Assembly: GCA_005502925.1 (NCBI GenBank)
Contig: SCPD01000002.1
Coordinates: 558,001-622,000, forward strand
Direction: 5' to 3'
DNA: 64,000 nt
DNA from: Rhizobiales bacterium Y(2018)
GTDB taxonomy: Bacteria; Pseudomonadota; Alphaproteobacteria; Rhizobiales; Aestuariivirgaceae
Below, in pieces: positions 20,001 to 26,581 of the stretch; position 1 is the stretch's first letter, and the number at the start of each line of letters is the position of its first letter. The position numbers were made by a program, and so were the translations under genes. Under the pieces are notes generated by a model that was not told the origin of the DNA, did no database searches, and worked only from the letters and a program-made list of their open reading frames with translations.

Positions 20001-21911
20001 TTCGCCGGCAGCGCCGGCGGCACCGGCAATGGCGGCGCCATAACGCTCGATCTCAACGGTTCGGTCGTCACCGAGGGCGCCCGCTCGACGGCGGTCTTCG
20101 CCCAGAGCGTCGGCGATGTGGGCGGCGACATCAAGGTGACGCTTGCGGCCGGCAAATATGCGGTGGGCGGCACTTCGGGCACATCCGTCGCTTTCGACGG
20201 CGGCGCGACGAACTTGTTCACCAACAACGGCTATGTCTTCACCGACGACGAGATCGAAGGTTATGCCGTGACCGGCACGTCGGGGAACGATTCGATCCTC
20301 AACAACTTCTATATGGCCGGCATCGTCGATCTCGGAACCGGCGCCAATGGTTATACGAATGCGCAAACGGCGCGTTTCGACATGGGCAAGCTCGTCAACC
20401 TCAATGACGGTACGAACAAGCTGCTGAACAACGGCATCCTGGCGCCGGGTGCCAGTAACGCCATAGACACCGTCTATACGACGGCACTGAAGGGCAATAT
20501 CGAGCAGTCGACGACGGGCTTCTACGAAGTCGATCTCGACTTCGTGGCGGGCAATGCGATCACCGGCAATGCCGACCGCATCAATGCCACTGGGCAGGCC
20601 GCGCTTAAAGGTACGGTGGATCTGAAGATCGTGAACCCGTCGCAGGTTTCGCCAGGCTATCACGAGGTGACCATTTTGAGCGCCGATGGCGGCGTCACCG
20701 ACAAGTCGCTCAATCTCAAAGCGCCGGCTTCCGCTGTTGCCAAATATGAAATCCTCTATCCGAACCCTGAGGATGTCGTGCTGAGCTACGACATTGACTT
20801 CGCGGGCAGCAATGGCGGTGGCGTGAACCGTAATCAGGCGCGGCTCGGCGACTACATCAACCGGTTCCAGATTGCCGATTCCAAGACGCAGCTGGCGCCT
20901 CTGGTCGGCTACCTGTTCCTCCTGCCGACGATCGAGGATCTGAGGACCGCCTACGCCATGCTGACGCCGGAAGTCTATGCGAGCAATCTCGCCTCGACCC
21001 TGATGGCGGTGGACGATTTCAGCCAGGCGCTGATGAGCTGTCGCCAAGTTTCCGGCGAGTATCATTTCGTCGCCCAGGGCGAATGCGGCTGGATGCGCGT
21101 TTCGGGACGGACCACGAGCTACGACAAGTCCTTCCAGTACAGTGGCTTTGACGAGGACGTGTACCAGGTCGCGGGCGGCGTCCAGAAGAGCATCGGCGAT
21201 GACCGCTTCGTGGGCTTCGGCCTTTCCTATGAGTCGACCGACGCCCAGTTGTCGGATCTCGCCAATGTCGAGGGCGACCGTATCCAGGCCGGTGTCGTCT
21301 TCAAGGGACGCGTCGGCGGCACCACTGCCGCGGCATCGTTCATCGGCGGCTATGGCTGGTTCGACACCACCCGCCGTGTGGCGCTTGCCGATCTCGGCGG
21401 CATCGCCGAAGCCACGCAGCAAGTGGGCATTGCGGCGACCCGCATCCAGATCGCGCATGCCTACGATTTCGACGACAGCTACTTCCGCTTCGGCGTCGAT
21501 GCTGCCGTCTCCGCGCTCTTCCAGGACGACTTCACGGAGAAGGATGGCGGGCTCGGCAATCTCGCCGTCCAGGACCACATCAATGCGAATGGCTTCGTCA
21601 TGCCCTTCGTGGAGTTCGGCGGCGAGACGTCGATGAGCGACGGCGGGGCTCTGCTGCGCGCCTGGTCCAAGCTCGCGGTCGTTCAGTACATCGACCCCGA
21701 TACGCGGGTCTATACCGGGCTCGTCGGGCCCTCGGGCGATGTTTCGCCCTTCTATGCCGATGCCGAATTCGACAGCACGCTGGGCCGGCTCGAGCTCGGT
21801 CTCGATGTGCTCTCGCAAGGCGGCCTGGTCATCGGCCTGAGCGGTGTCGGCGTCATGGGCGAAGACGTCGAGTCCTATCAGGGCAATGCCAAGGTCTCGG
21901 TGCCGTTCTGA
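11016..21911 (+). CDS. Giant autotransporter adhesin (3631 residues) with Gly-rich repeat passenger
   Basis: Type Va secreted surface protein. Residues 1-49 form a long N-terminal signal (charged stretch, then LAKLFLGSVATAALWLGAPS, cleavage near AVAG). Residues about 50 to 3030 are a passenger built of some 44 repeats centred on QS(I/V)GGGGGNGG, one about every 65 residues, alternating with G(N/D)I.T.G..S segments, as expected for a long beta-solenoid. Residues about 3030-3330 are a non-repetitive linker, and the last 270 or so residues are an autotransporter beta-barrel (GFDEDVYQVAGGVQKSIG ... GLSYESTDAQLSDL ...) ending in the terminal Phe required for BAM insertion. Only a few Cys, near the start and in the barrel region (CRQVSGEYHFVAQGECGW). 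Likely adhesion, aggregation or biofilm. It has no co-directional partner within 150 bases. Alternating repeats with near-identical DNA make it prone to recombination and assembly collapse. Confidence 0.92.
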   Translation: MRHANGLVVFTTVRAIASPTTPNHLAKLFLGSVATAALWLGAPSIAVAGCVVAPGVITCTGDMLAGANYSQANTTLTANALSTNAGVIILSGSGGNGGNGTDGIGENADGGGGGTTTILNYTGTPHTGAGLVARSNGGNGGEGGTGVSFIIPIPVPPFVAPVIINAGHGGTGGNGGSVTVNSSGDLLTSGEKVHGILAEANGGNGGDGGNVTSVLGVWGEGGDGGQGGAGGSVAVTTTSGLITVQGKGASGIFAQSNGGVGGSGGSLNGAAIAGQGGSGAAPKDGGTVNVSNAAGIDTYGIGGIGIFAQSIGGYAGSGGSATGAFAYGGSGASAGNGNTVTVGNSGLIHTREVDAHGIFAQSVGGGGGAGGWSGGVVALGGSGGFGGAGKSVTVTNSSAGVITTDGARSIGIFAQSVGGGGGDGGNSGGLVSIGGSSTGGGTGGTVVVNNAGKIVTNGVSSQAILAQSIGGGGGNGGTSGGMVTIGGAGGGGGNADTVTVNNSGDLETWGNDSTALLAQSVGGGGGSGGGAYSGSAFVGFSLGGTGGSGGEGMKATVNLSQNSNDPAIIKTHGERSNGVTVQSVGGGGGNGGASVQTTVGYTGSLAIAIGGKAGSGGKGGEVELTGYADVTTTGLNSDGILVQSVGGGGGSGGYAIAISAAAGESAAIAGAIGVGGAGGGGGNGDLVTVNAGGSIKTTNDFSEGLIAQSVGGGGGSGGYSVSIAVSGAGATAGAGAVGVGGSGGTGGMGGTVIATFTGNVETAGKESDGVVIQSVGGGGGNGGFSVAAAVSGAGTGSGAVGIGVGGSGGSGGNGGIVNGTVNGNIKTTGAGSNALVVQSVGGGGGNGGFNVTGTIAGAGTGSGAISIGVGGSGAGGGHGAAVTAKLTGNATTSGTDADAVVVQSVGGGGGNGGFNVSGTITGAGTGSGSAAVGVGGAAGLGGNGQVVIADVIGNITTTGLDSNGFTAQSIGGGGGNGGFNVSAAISVSGKGAGAVAVGVGGAAGGGGNAEKVDVSVTGNIETTKDGSTGYLAQSIGGGGGNGGFNVSGAIGAASTGAGAVAVGVGGAGGSGGTAGIVIADHTGNITTSGKSSNGFVAQSIGGGGGNGGFNVSGGIAAGGDGALAVSVGVGGMGGGGKNAEAVTATIIGNVKTSGDKSQGVIVQSIGGGGGNGAFNVTGSISLSQKLAGAVGVGVGGFGGGAGDARKVTSTITGDIETKGKDATALFVQSLGGGGGNGGFNVTAGISGSSDDGGTLGVGVGGFGGDGGKGWDVVSNSTGNITTEGDGAKGAVIQSLGGSGGSGGINVTGNVSLTGGKSAAIGVGIGGFGGKGGDALTVTGSHTGNITTQGDDADGILVQSLGGGGGNGGLNVTGSVSASVSDGGALGFGLGGFGGNGGRSNNVDFDVIGNVTTHGDLADGVTIQSIGGGGGNGAINVTGSLGLSFAADAGAASIGIGGFGGKGGDAGSVTAVVTGNVIADGSMGTSGGAPTLVDGINRWANGSNGVIAQSIGGGGGNGGLNVSGSISGSAVFGKSYAVSLGLGGFGGGGGDAEFVNLTAKAPIMFQSVGDYKSAVIAQSIGGGGGNGATNVSGSITLNGNLTAGVGGFGGDGGLGKRVDADVEGKLKANGYQARGLVAQSIGGGGGDGGINISGGINIASDGKSNPSLVFGLGGFGGDGNKSGIVDVKQVGEVEVGGTDSIGILVQSIAGGGGSGGLNVAGNLALGPGYSAAIGIGGNGGTGADAGAVTLDSDGKVVVSSNVAIAPGDAGYDRAKEQFGERGGGILVQSIGGGGGVGGLNVAGVISPKGNPIVVGVGGSGGAGGNAGTVTVNRGLVTQALLKTTGDESNGLTVQSIGGGGGNAGMNIGISLNGSAGDSQPKQISVGIGGSGGAAGIGGDVTVNHKGDIETYGDRSDALFAQSIGGGGGNANINIVGGINKDASGVNVAVGGGTGDGGKGGVVIVHHTGNITTEGNDSGAIFAQSVGGGGGNTRTSTAVAVKSKNAINVGIGRMGGTGADGGDVTVTSDGTLTTKGDRSVGILAQSVGGGGGKSGTIAIGVKATQGSGDEAQSGSAGIQVGLKGGDSGIGGDVLVETSGSIGTGGTGSHAIFAQSVGGGGGIGGGVLTPVIKENFSARVGVGGEGGTGSDAGTVTVKNKAQLTTTGASAAGIAAQSTGGGGGTGGQIIQVTLASGGEGKDNNSGSVNIGGKGGEGANGKKVWVTNSGVITTGGKDSFGIQARSVGGGGGDGGLVFTGTLAFKGNSNSLEMAVGGEGGKGGTGGMAEVLNEGTIWTKGEGAFGIQAMSLGGGGGDAGLVANLSLSIPQGENGSKRIVANIGGTGGEGGTGGEVLVTNRPDADNKGGVIYTEGKKAHGIFAQSVGGGGGNGSSVVSLNFAGTGTNSALIGLNIGGKGGTGNDAGKVTVINQGKITTTGEEAYGILAQSIGGGGGNGGIALAVNAVISSKSTAPVLALGGLGGSGGDGGVVKVENSGEIITTGKNAHGIVAQSIGGGGGNANVGIGIGGLSTLIANPLSFALGAGCTALECYSGGEGGSVTVINTGKITVSGEGAQAIKAESLNGGGGDFVMDFTGITSLAGGNALPGVDDDNTETRITEDPVVTLLAGGDRTTNSTAGAVTIITNGGSYATGNFATGAGVQAVGGGGGNIFAKLALDDTSEMDPLKILQQLGGKDGSNNNGGDITDSTLTGEIGMWGDLGSGLFVQSIGGGGGRSNIQLTSIQGMIGGGIDLRLGGTDGTNESGGDIKITQTGVIFTDGKASFGSLTQSIGGGGGYGTFNITNGAPPAAPAAGPMSAASVMALLSSATVTAGADGGSTLDGGDIDFTKNDGTGTAGDLAVALIKQSVSSGGGTQVVLDVDELFVNLGGTNGASGNGGSVKLTNNGAVQTAGAQAHGILLQSIGGGGGFVTTDAGAVTTTLRSDNTGNGGAVTLIQNNDVVTKGGDAFGVIAQSIGGGGGLVNGTFAGLVGTGGFVHDTFFAGSAGGTGNGGAITLDLNGSVVTEGARSTAVFAQSVGDVGGDIKVTLAAGKYAVGGTSGTSVAFDGGATNLFTNNGYVFTDDEIEGYAVTGTSGNDSILNNFYMAGIVDLGTGANGYTNAQTARFDMGKLVNLNDGTNKLLNNGILAPGASNAIDTVYTTALKGNIEQSTTGFYEVDLDFVAGNAITGNADRINATGQAALKGTVDLKIVNPSQVSPGYHEVTILSADGGVTDKSLNLKAPASAVAKYEILYPNPEDVVLSYDIDFAGSNGGGVNRNQARLGDYINRFQIADSKTQLAPLVGYLFLLPTIEDLRTAYAMLTPEVYASNLASTLMAVDDFSQALMSCRQVSGEYHFVAQGECGWMRVSGRTTSYDKSFQYSGFDEDVYQVAGGVQKSIGDDRFVGFGLSYESTDAQLSDLANVEGDRIQAGVVFKGRVGGTTAAASFIGGYGWFDTTRRVALADLGGIAEATQQVGIAATRIQIAHAYDFDDSYFRFGVDAAVSALFQDDFTEKDGGLGNLAVQDHINANGFVMPFVEFGGETSMSDGGALLRAWSKLAVVQYIDPDTRVYTGLVGPSGDVSPFYADAEFDSTLGRLELGLDVLSQGGLVIGLSGVGVMGEDVESYQGNAKVSVPF
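11750..20130 (+). repeat. Tandem degenerate coding repeats of the autotransporter passenger
   Basis: About 44 copies, counted by eye, of a 180-225-base unit whose core encodes QS(I/V)GGGGGNGG. The best-conserved block is roughly copies 10-25 (near 13.3-16.5 kb), where the following segment reads FNV(T/S)G or LNV(T/S)G; copies toward both ends are more diverged (for example QSNGGVGGSGG at the start and QSVGDVGGDI at the end). The pattern fits expansion from the middle. The GGC-rich core also creates long meaningless open frames on the opposite strand. Confidence 0.85.
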
Positions 21912-22080
21912 GGTCTGATGCGAGCTAGTCAAGCGCGGTTAGAGCGTATACGTGGTTACCAGTTGAGATTTGGCTGTCCCTCTAAGCTGCGCAATAATAC
22001 TTAATATTACGATCGCATGAGGAGACAGCGTATTCGTCTCACGACAATCATTGGTCACGTCCAGAAATGGTGATTAGCCG
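21912..22080. other. AT-richer spacer between autotransporter and GH108-CHAT gene
   Basis: 169 bases, no gene seen. Base composition drops here, with AATAATACTTAATATTA at about 21993-22009. A short inverted repeat GAGAC-N9-GTCTC lies at 22022-22040. No clean terminator for the autotransporter and no good -35/-10 pair could be identified. This is the left edge of the lower-GC block; no direct repeat or integrase remnant was found. Confidence 0.4.
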
Positions 22081-24780
22081 ATGAGTGGAGAAATAACTTC
22101 TACCGAGCGTTCGCGGTTGAATTTTGAGCGCGCGCAGGCAGTCATCAGGGAATTCGAAGGTGGTTTCGTCGACGATCCCAAGGATCCCGACGCAGCAACG
22201 AATTTCGGCATCACGCTTAGGACCTTGGCGAAGTGGCGCGCTATGCCCGTGACGAAACGCGATGTCATGGGTATGTCCTATGACGAAGCCAAGGAAATCT
22301 ATTTCGCCGAGTACTGGTCGAAATGCTTGTGCGGATCGATGCCTGGCCCGTTGGCCCTGCCAGTCTACAATGTTGCCGTGCACGCCGGTCCCGGAACAGC
22401 AGGAAATTTGCTGCGCCGCGCGCTCAGCCAGAACGGCGCGCCGCTGAAATCCGCCGGCATGATCGACGATGATACGATCATTGCTGTCGCAAAGGCTCCG
22501 CTCCCGAGCCTGACGAGCGATTTCATCGATCTATACGAAGCCAAGCTTCGCGCTTCTCCGCACTTTACCCAGTTCAAGTCCGGGTTCCTCAGGCGGGTAG
22601 CCAAGCTCCGGATAGAAACGGAGACGTGGCTCGCCGAATTGGACATCGAAAAGCCGATCATGCCCCCGGCCAAGTCTGACAACGACGGAGTCACGGTCAC
22701 ACTTACCAGGGAAGACTTGATCGCTGAAATCTTGAAACTGCTGCCCGCTCTCTCAGCAGGTAGCGGAGTAGCGCCCGACATCACGTCTCAACCCGGCGTG
22801 GCGGCGCCAGGATCGGCCATACCCAAGGATCAGGCCGACGCCATTGCCGTCATACTGCGCCAGATTGTCGGGGTGAAGGGCGCGCCGGATATGAGGTTAG
22901 AGGGCGTCTCCCTGGACGAGCTTTTCTCTGGCGTATCTTCTTCCTCGAACGATGAGCCCGGTCAACGGATGAACGTCTGGGTCTCCAATGCCGGAGAGTC
23001 CGAGCAATCTCAGCTTCTGGTTCATCGCGCATATATTCTCAATTTTCGCGTCGGGGAGGCGATTGACTCCAGTTTGATTGGAGGACCTCTAACTCTTATT
23101 CCACGTGCCGACATACCCGAATGGGGATTGGATACCGATTGGGTGGTCGTGACGCACGGATGTGAATTGCGGCCTCTTTCTCCAGAAACCAAGGTGACAG
23201 ACGAACTGGTCGGAGGAGTGCGCACCTGGAGCGCCCGATTTCCACTGCGCGTTCCCCAGGCGGGCAACAGTGATCTTCGGCAACTGCAGATCAAGCCGCT
23301 CCACGTCGATCCAGTTGTCAATGTCGTGGTAACCGTCCGGAACGAACTCTATCGGCAATTCAAGATACACTTGTCAGTTCTCGATGAGCCAATCGCCGTG
23401 CATCAGGCTCCCGTCCGAGTTGAAAGTGACGTGATGCCTACCGCTCCTGGGCATTTGGGACTGTCGCCCCCTCATGAGTGGATGACGCCAAATGGCCGAT
23501 TATCAATTACTGTCATCGGTTCTCAGGCGGTTGTTGCGGGAAACATAAATGGGACTCAAATCTCCTCCACCGAGAACTGGCTCGGAGTCCAAGCGAGGGT
23601 AACAGGGCCGATCAAAAACGTTCGAGCAGCTGCCGAGATCCTACGTGCAACTTGGGAAGACCATTTCAATGATATCCCGGCCGATGACCTGAATACGCGG
23701 CTTGAGAGGTGGGGAAAGTCCCGCGATCGGAAAACGCGGTGGGGTGGGCCGGAGCATAGCTGGAGTGCGCTTCAGGATTGGGCAGATGAGGCGCATCACG
23801 AGCATTGGTCTCGGATGGCGAGAAGCAAAGAGCTTCGATATCTTGCTCAATGCGGGCGTCAGATGTTCGTATCATTCTTTCCAAACGGTGAGAATCTGAA
23901 TGATTGGCTCGCTTCTTTGCCGCCCAGTGCTCGACTGGATGTGTCGTGGACGCCTGCAAGTGGCCAAGGTTACATTCCACATGTCCCTTGGGGGCTGATG
24001 TTTACGGGAGAAATTCCACCGGAAACAGAAGCTATTGATCCTATGGGGTTTCTGGGATTGCGCTGTCGCCTCGCATACACGTCCCACATATCCCGAAAAA
24101 GCGCATCCAGATCCTTGGGATCTCCAGCGGATACACATCGTGCGCATCTTCTTTATTGGAATACCGGTCGGAATGATCAGACCGGGCAAGAAGCATCGTG
24201 GCAGCGCACGTCATGGAAGCGCTGGGACAACCAGATCTTCGTGCCGGAGACCCTGCAGAATCCAAAGGCCGAGCTACTTGCGGTTTTGGAGCGGCCGGCC
24301 CCCACACCGATGTCTGTCCTCTATCTTTTTTGCCAATGCAATGCCGGCGCTGGAAACGATCCTGTGCTTAGATTCGGCAGCACCAACGCGCCCGCAGATA
24401 CAGTAAGGCAATTGGAATTGGGATCATCGCCATTGACTGACCGGCCATTCGTATTCGCCAATGCGTGTACGACAGCCTCCGCAGATCCCTACATGGCGAA
24501 TGAACTGGAAGAGGCCTTCTTCAATCGCGATTGCCGTGCATTTTTGGGAACGGAAACGAAGGTGCCGATAGTTTTGGGAAGTCGCTTCGCTTCTATTTTC
24601 TTTCATTTTTTCTATCGCGAACTTGATCCGCAACCGATGGCCGCCGGCGAGGCTGTCACTCAGGCAAAACTCTTTCTCTGGACTCATTATCGCAATATTG
24701 GCGGCCTCTTCTATTGCCACATAAATCAATACGATCTGTTCATGGCAACGCAAAAGGAAGTAGAGAATCTTCGTTCGTGA
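22081..24780 (+). CDS. Multidomain protein: GH108 muramidase/peptidoglycan-binding domain + beta-rich region + C-terminal CHAT (caspase-like) domain
   Basis: 899 residues, no signal peptide. Residues about 15-195 match the GH108 (secretion activator/ZliS-like) fold with catalytic Glu26 in EFEGGFVDDPKDPD and the PG_binding_3 half (VYNVAVHAGPGTAGNLLRRAL); this class cleaves the glycan of peptidoglycan. A Pro/Ser-rich linker leads to a beta-rich region (about 300-430) of unknown type. Residues about 590-890 read as a CHAT peptidase: the nucleophile motif FANACTT with Cys796, then CRAFLGTETKVP and AAGEAVTQAK. At the place of the usual catalytic His (HG motif) the protein has FCQCN (751-754), so a classical His is not evident and activity is uncertain. 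The gene has lower GC than its neighbours and is coupled to the lipase gene 8 bases downstream. Confidence 0.72.
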   Translation: MSGEITSTERSRLNFERAQAVIREFEGGFVDDPKDPDAATNFGITLRTLAKWRAMPVTKRDVMGMSYDEAKEIYFAEYWSKCLCGSMPGPLALPVYNVAVHAGPGTAGNLLRRALSQNGAPLKSAGMIDDDTIIAVAKAPLPSLTSDFIDLYEAKLRASPHFTQFKSGFLRRVAKLRIETETWLAELDIEKPIMPPAKSDNDGVTVTLTREDLIAEILKLLPALSAGSGVAPDITSQPGVAAPGSAIPKDQADAIAVILRQIVGVKGAPDMRLEGVSLDELFSGVSSSSNDEPGQRMNVWVSNAGESEQSQLLVHRAYILNFRVGEAIDSSLIGGPLTLIPRADIPEWGLDTDWVVVTHGCELRPLSPETKVTDELVGGVRTWSARFPLRVPQAGNSDLRQLQIKPLHVDPVVNVVVTVRNELYRQFKIHLSVLDEPIAVHQAPVRVESDVMPTAPGHLGLSPPHEWMTPNGRLSITVIGSQAVVAGNINGTQISSTENWLGVQARVTGPIKNVRAAAEILRATWEDHFNDIPADDLNTRLERWGKSRDRKTRWGGPEHSWSALQDWADEAHHEHWSRMARSKELRYLAQCGRQMFVSFFPNGENLNDWLASLPPSARLDVSWTPASGQGYIPHVPWGLMFTGEIPPETEAIDPMGFLGLRCRLAYTSHISRKSASRSLGSPADTHRAHLLYWNTGRNDQTGQEASWQRTSWKRWDNQIFVPETLQNPKAELLAVLERPAPTPMSVLYLFCQCNAGAGNDPVLRFGSTNAPADTVRQLELGSSPLTDRPFVFANACTTASADPYMANELEEAFFNRDCRAFLGTETKVPIVLGSRFASIFFHFFYRELDPQPMAAGEAVTQAKLFLWTHYRNIGGLFYCHINQYDLFMATQKEVENLRS

Positions 24781-24788
24781 GGGAGACG

Positions 24789-26273
24789 ATGGAGCTTGCC
24801 GAGAGATTTTTGAGAGCCGACACAAAAGAGCGCCTGCGACTCGTACTCGGCAAAGAAAATCGAAACGGTTTATGCCGAGTTCTTGGGGATGCAGCTTATG
24901 ACGAGCTTAGGAAGATCGCCGAGGAATGTAACCCTCATCTAAACGCAGCGCATCTTGGCGCCGCCGATCCGAAAAACGTGATCTTTGTTCCTGGGATCAT
25001 GGGATCGCTGCTCATGAGCAGATCAAAAGGCGGAATTTGGTGGTTGGACGTCCGCACACGCGAATTCATCGACAATCTGGCGCTTTCGCCTGACGGAAAG
25101 GCTGACGCCGATCCCACGAACCAGATTTCTCCGATAACCGTAGACTGTTCTTATACTCCCTTTCTCTCGAAGGCATTGGTTGAGGAGGGGGTGAATCACG
25201 AGATCTTTCCCTATGATTGGCGAAAGCCTTTGTCGCACAGCGCCCAAAGCCTGCGTGATCTCGTCCTTAAGCTTCACAGCGAAAATGGCGGCAAGGCGGT
25301 GCACGTCGTTGCTCATAGCATGGGCGGCATGATGGTTAGAAACGCCCTGATGGAGTTTGGCTCGGAACTGTGGCCCAAGCTTGGTCGGATCATATTAATT
25401 GGCACCCCCCACTACGGTTCGACAGCGATTGCCGGATATCTGAAGAACCATCTTTGGGGCTACGAGCTGATGGCAATTCTTGGGCTGTATCTAAGCCGTC
25501 CTACCCTGCGCTCGCTGTGGGGAGTCATCAGTCTGTTGCCGGCGCCTTGTGGCATTTATCCAGGGACCAGAGAGTCCGATCAGGAAAGGTGGGCAGCAAA
25601 TAAGAGCTCAGACCCATACGTACACCCCTGTGTCAACTTCGACTTGTATCAAGCAGACAAATGGAAGCTGGATCTTTCGGGTAGGGAGACTGCGGGCTTC
25701 CAAGCGATTTTGGACTACACCTCTGTCACGTACCGTCGACTTTACACCTGGCATGTTGGACTGTCTCAGGAGGCGCGCGACAAGATGGTCGTCATTGCCG
25801 GCGTTGGCATCGAAACCCTTTACCGTCTCGCATATGCGCCGGGTTTCCTCGGTCTCTGGGAGAAGATGGAGAAGATATTCCGCGAAGATAGGGGTGATGC
25901 AAATCGCATTGGCGACGGGCGTGTGCCTCTGGCCTCTGCAAGGCTGGAGCATGTCAGCGATATCCGCTTTGTGAAGGGTGTCCATGGCAGCCTGACGAAC
26001 ATTCCTTCCGTCTATGAGGATGTTTTCCGCTGCCTAAAGGGTGAGCCGATGCAGTTGCCCACCACCGTCGCGGAAGCGCTCAGCAGCCATTTGGGTGAGA
26101 CACAAGCTCAAAGTGAGGCGCCTCACTTGGATAATTCTTCTCTCCAGTCCAATGCGCCGGACGAGTCGGGGCTTTGGGGCGTCGACAAGGTGACGCCAGA
26201 GCGAATCGAGGAGCTTGAGAAGCTGTTGGCGGCGGAGAGCCTTCCGGAATTTGGAAGACTGCGAATCCTGTAA
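24789..26273 (+). CDS. LCAT-like alpha/beta-hydrolase (lipase/acyltransferase)
   Basis: 494 residues. Lecithin:cholesterol-acyltransferase family fold: oxyanion segment FVPGIMGSLL, then PYDWR (diagnostic of LCAT/PDAT), nucleophile Ser177 in AHSMGG, Asp376 in GDGRVPLASA and His399 in VHGSL. Such enzymes cleave or transfer acyl chains of phospholipids. No signal peptide, so it would act from the cytoplasm or be released otherwise. ATG 24789 follows GAGGGAG at 24779-24785; GTG 24777, overlapping the stop of the CHAT gene, is an alternative. The tail (about 435-494) is Ser/Glu-rich and probably flexible. Shares the lower GC and the tight spacing with the CHAT gene, so the two form one operon. The next gene is convergent. 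Confidence 0.82.
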   Translation: MELAERFLRADTKERLRLVLGKENRNGLCRVLGDAAYDELRKIAEECNPHLNAAHLGAADPKNVIFVPGIMGSLLMSRSKGGIWWLDVRTREFIDNLALSPDGKADADPTNQISPITVDCSYTPFLSKALVEEGVNHEIFPYDWRKPLSHSAQSLRDLVLKLHSENGGKAVHVVAHSMGGMMVRNALMEFGSELWPKLGRIILIGTPHYGSTAIAGYLKNHLWGYELMAILGLYLSRPTLRSLWGVISLLPAPCGIYPGTRESDQERWAANKSSDPYVHPCVNFDLYQADKWKLDLSGRETAGFQAILDYTSVTYRRLYTWHVGLSQEARDKMVVIAGVGIETLYRLAYAPGFLGLWEKMEKIFREDRGDANRIGDGRVPLASARLEHVSDIRFVKGVHGSLTNIPSVYEDVFRCLKGEPMQLPTTVAEALSSHLGETQAQSEAPHLDNSSLQSNAPDESGLWGVDKVTPERIEELEKLLAAESLPEFGRLRIL

Positions 26274-26293
26274 AGGTTGGCGAGCGCCGGGGT

Positions 26294-26581
26294 CTAATCC
26301 GCCAAACGCGCATAAGCACTGCCGGCCAGGCTTGCGAGGAGACTGGCGAGCGCCAGCCAGAAGAGGCTCGCCGAATAGGACTCGATGCCGAAAGGATGCT
26401 TGGCGCCGCACAGCGCCATGGCGAGATCGCAGGCCGCCGACGAGGTCCCGGCGCAGAGCACAGCGCCGCTGATCGACATATAGCCATTGTCGATGACCTG
26501 CCGGAAGACGAGCCACCACCATCCGGCGGCGATGACGAGCGCCGTGGCGCCGAGAGTGCCCAGGACGCGTGCGAGCGTCAT
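26294..26581 (-). CDS. Small membrane protein at the end of the ABC operon, unknown function
   Basis: 95 residues with two clear hydrophobic spans (about 8-27 and 70-90) and three Cys in the loop between them. Its ATG overlaps the stop of the ATPase gene (26578-26581, ATGA), so it is translated with the transporter operon. I do not recognise the family; it may be an accessory membrane component. Confidence 0.65.
   Translation of the reverse strand: MTLARVLGTLGATALVIAAGWWWLVFRQVIDNGYMSISGAVLCAGTSSAACDLAMALCGAKHPFGIESYSASLFWLALASLLASLAGSAYARLAD

Noticed and set aside
11750-20130. Regular repeats that could suggest a CRISPR-like or satellite array
   Set aside because: The period is about 200 bases, the repeats are degenerate and all in one coding frame, so they are protein repeats.
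21912-26300. Integrative element with att sites around the lower-GC block
   Set aside because: No integrase, transposase, tRNA end or flanking direct repeat was seen; only composition supports transfer.
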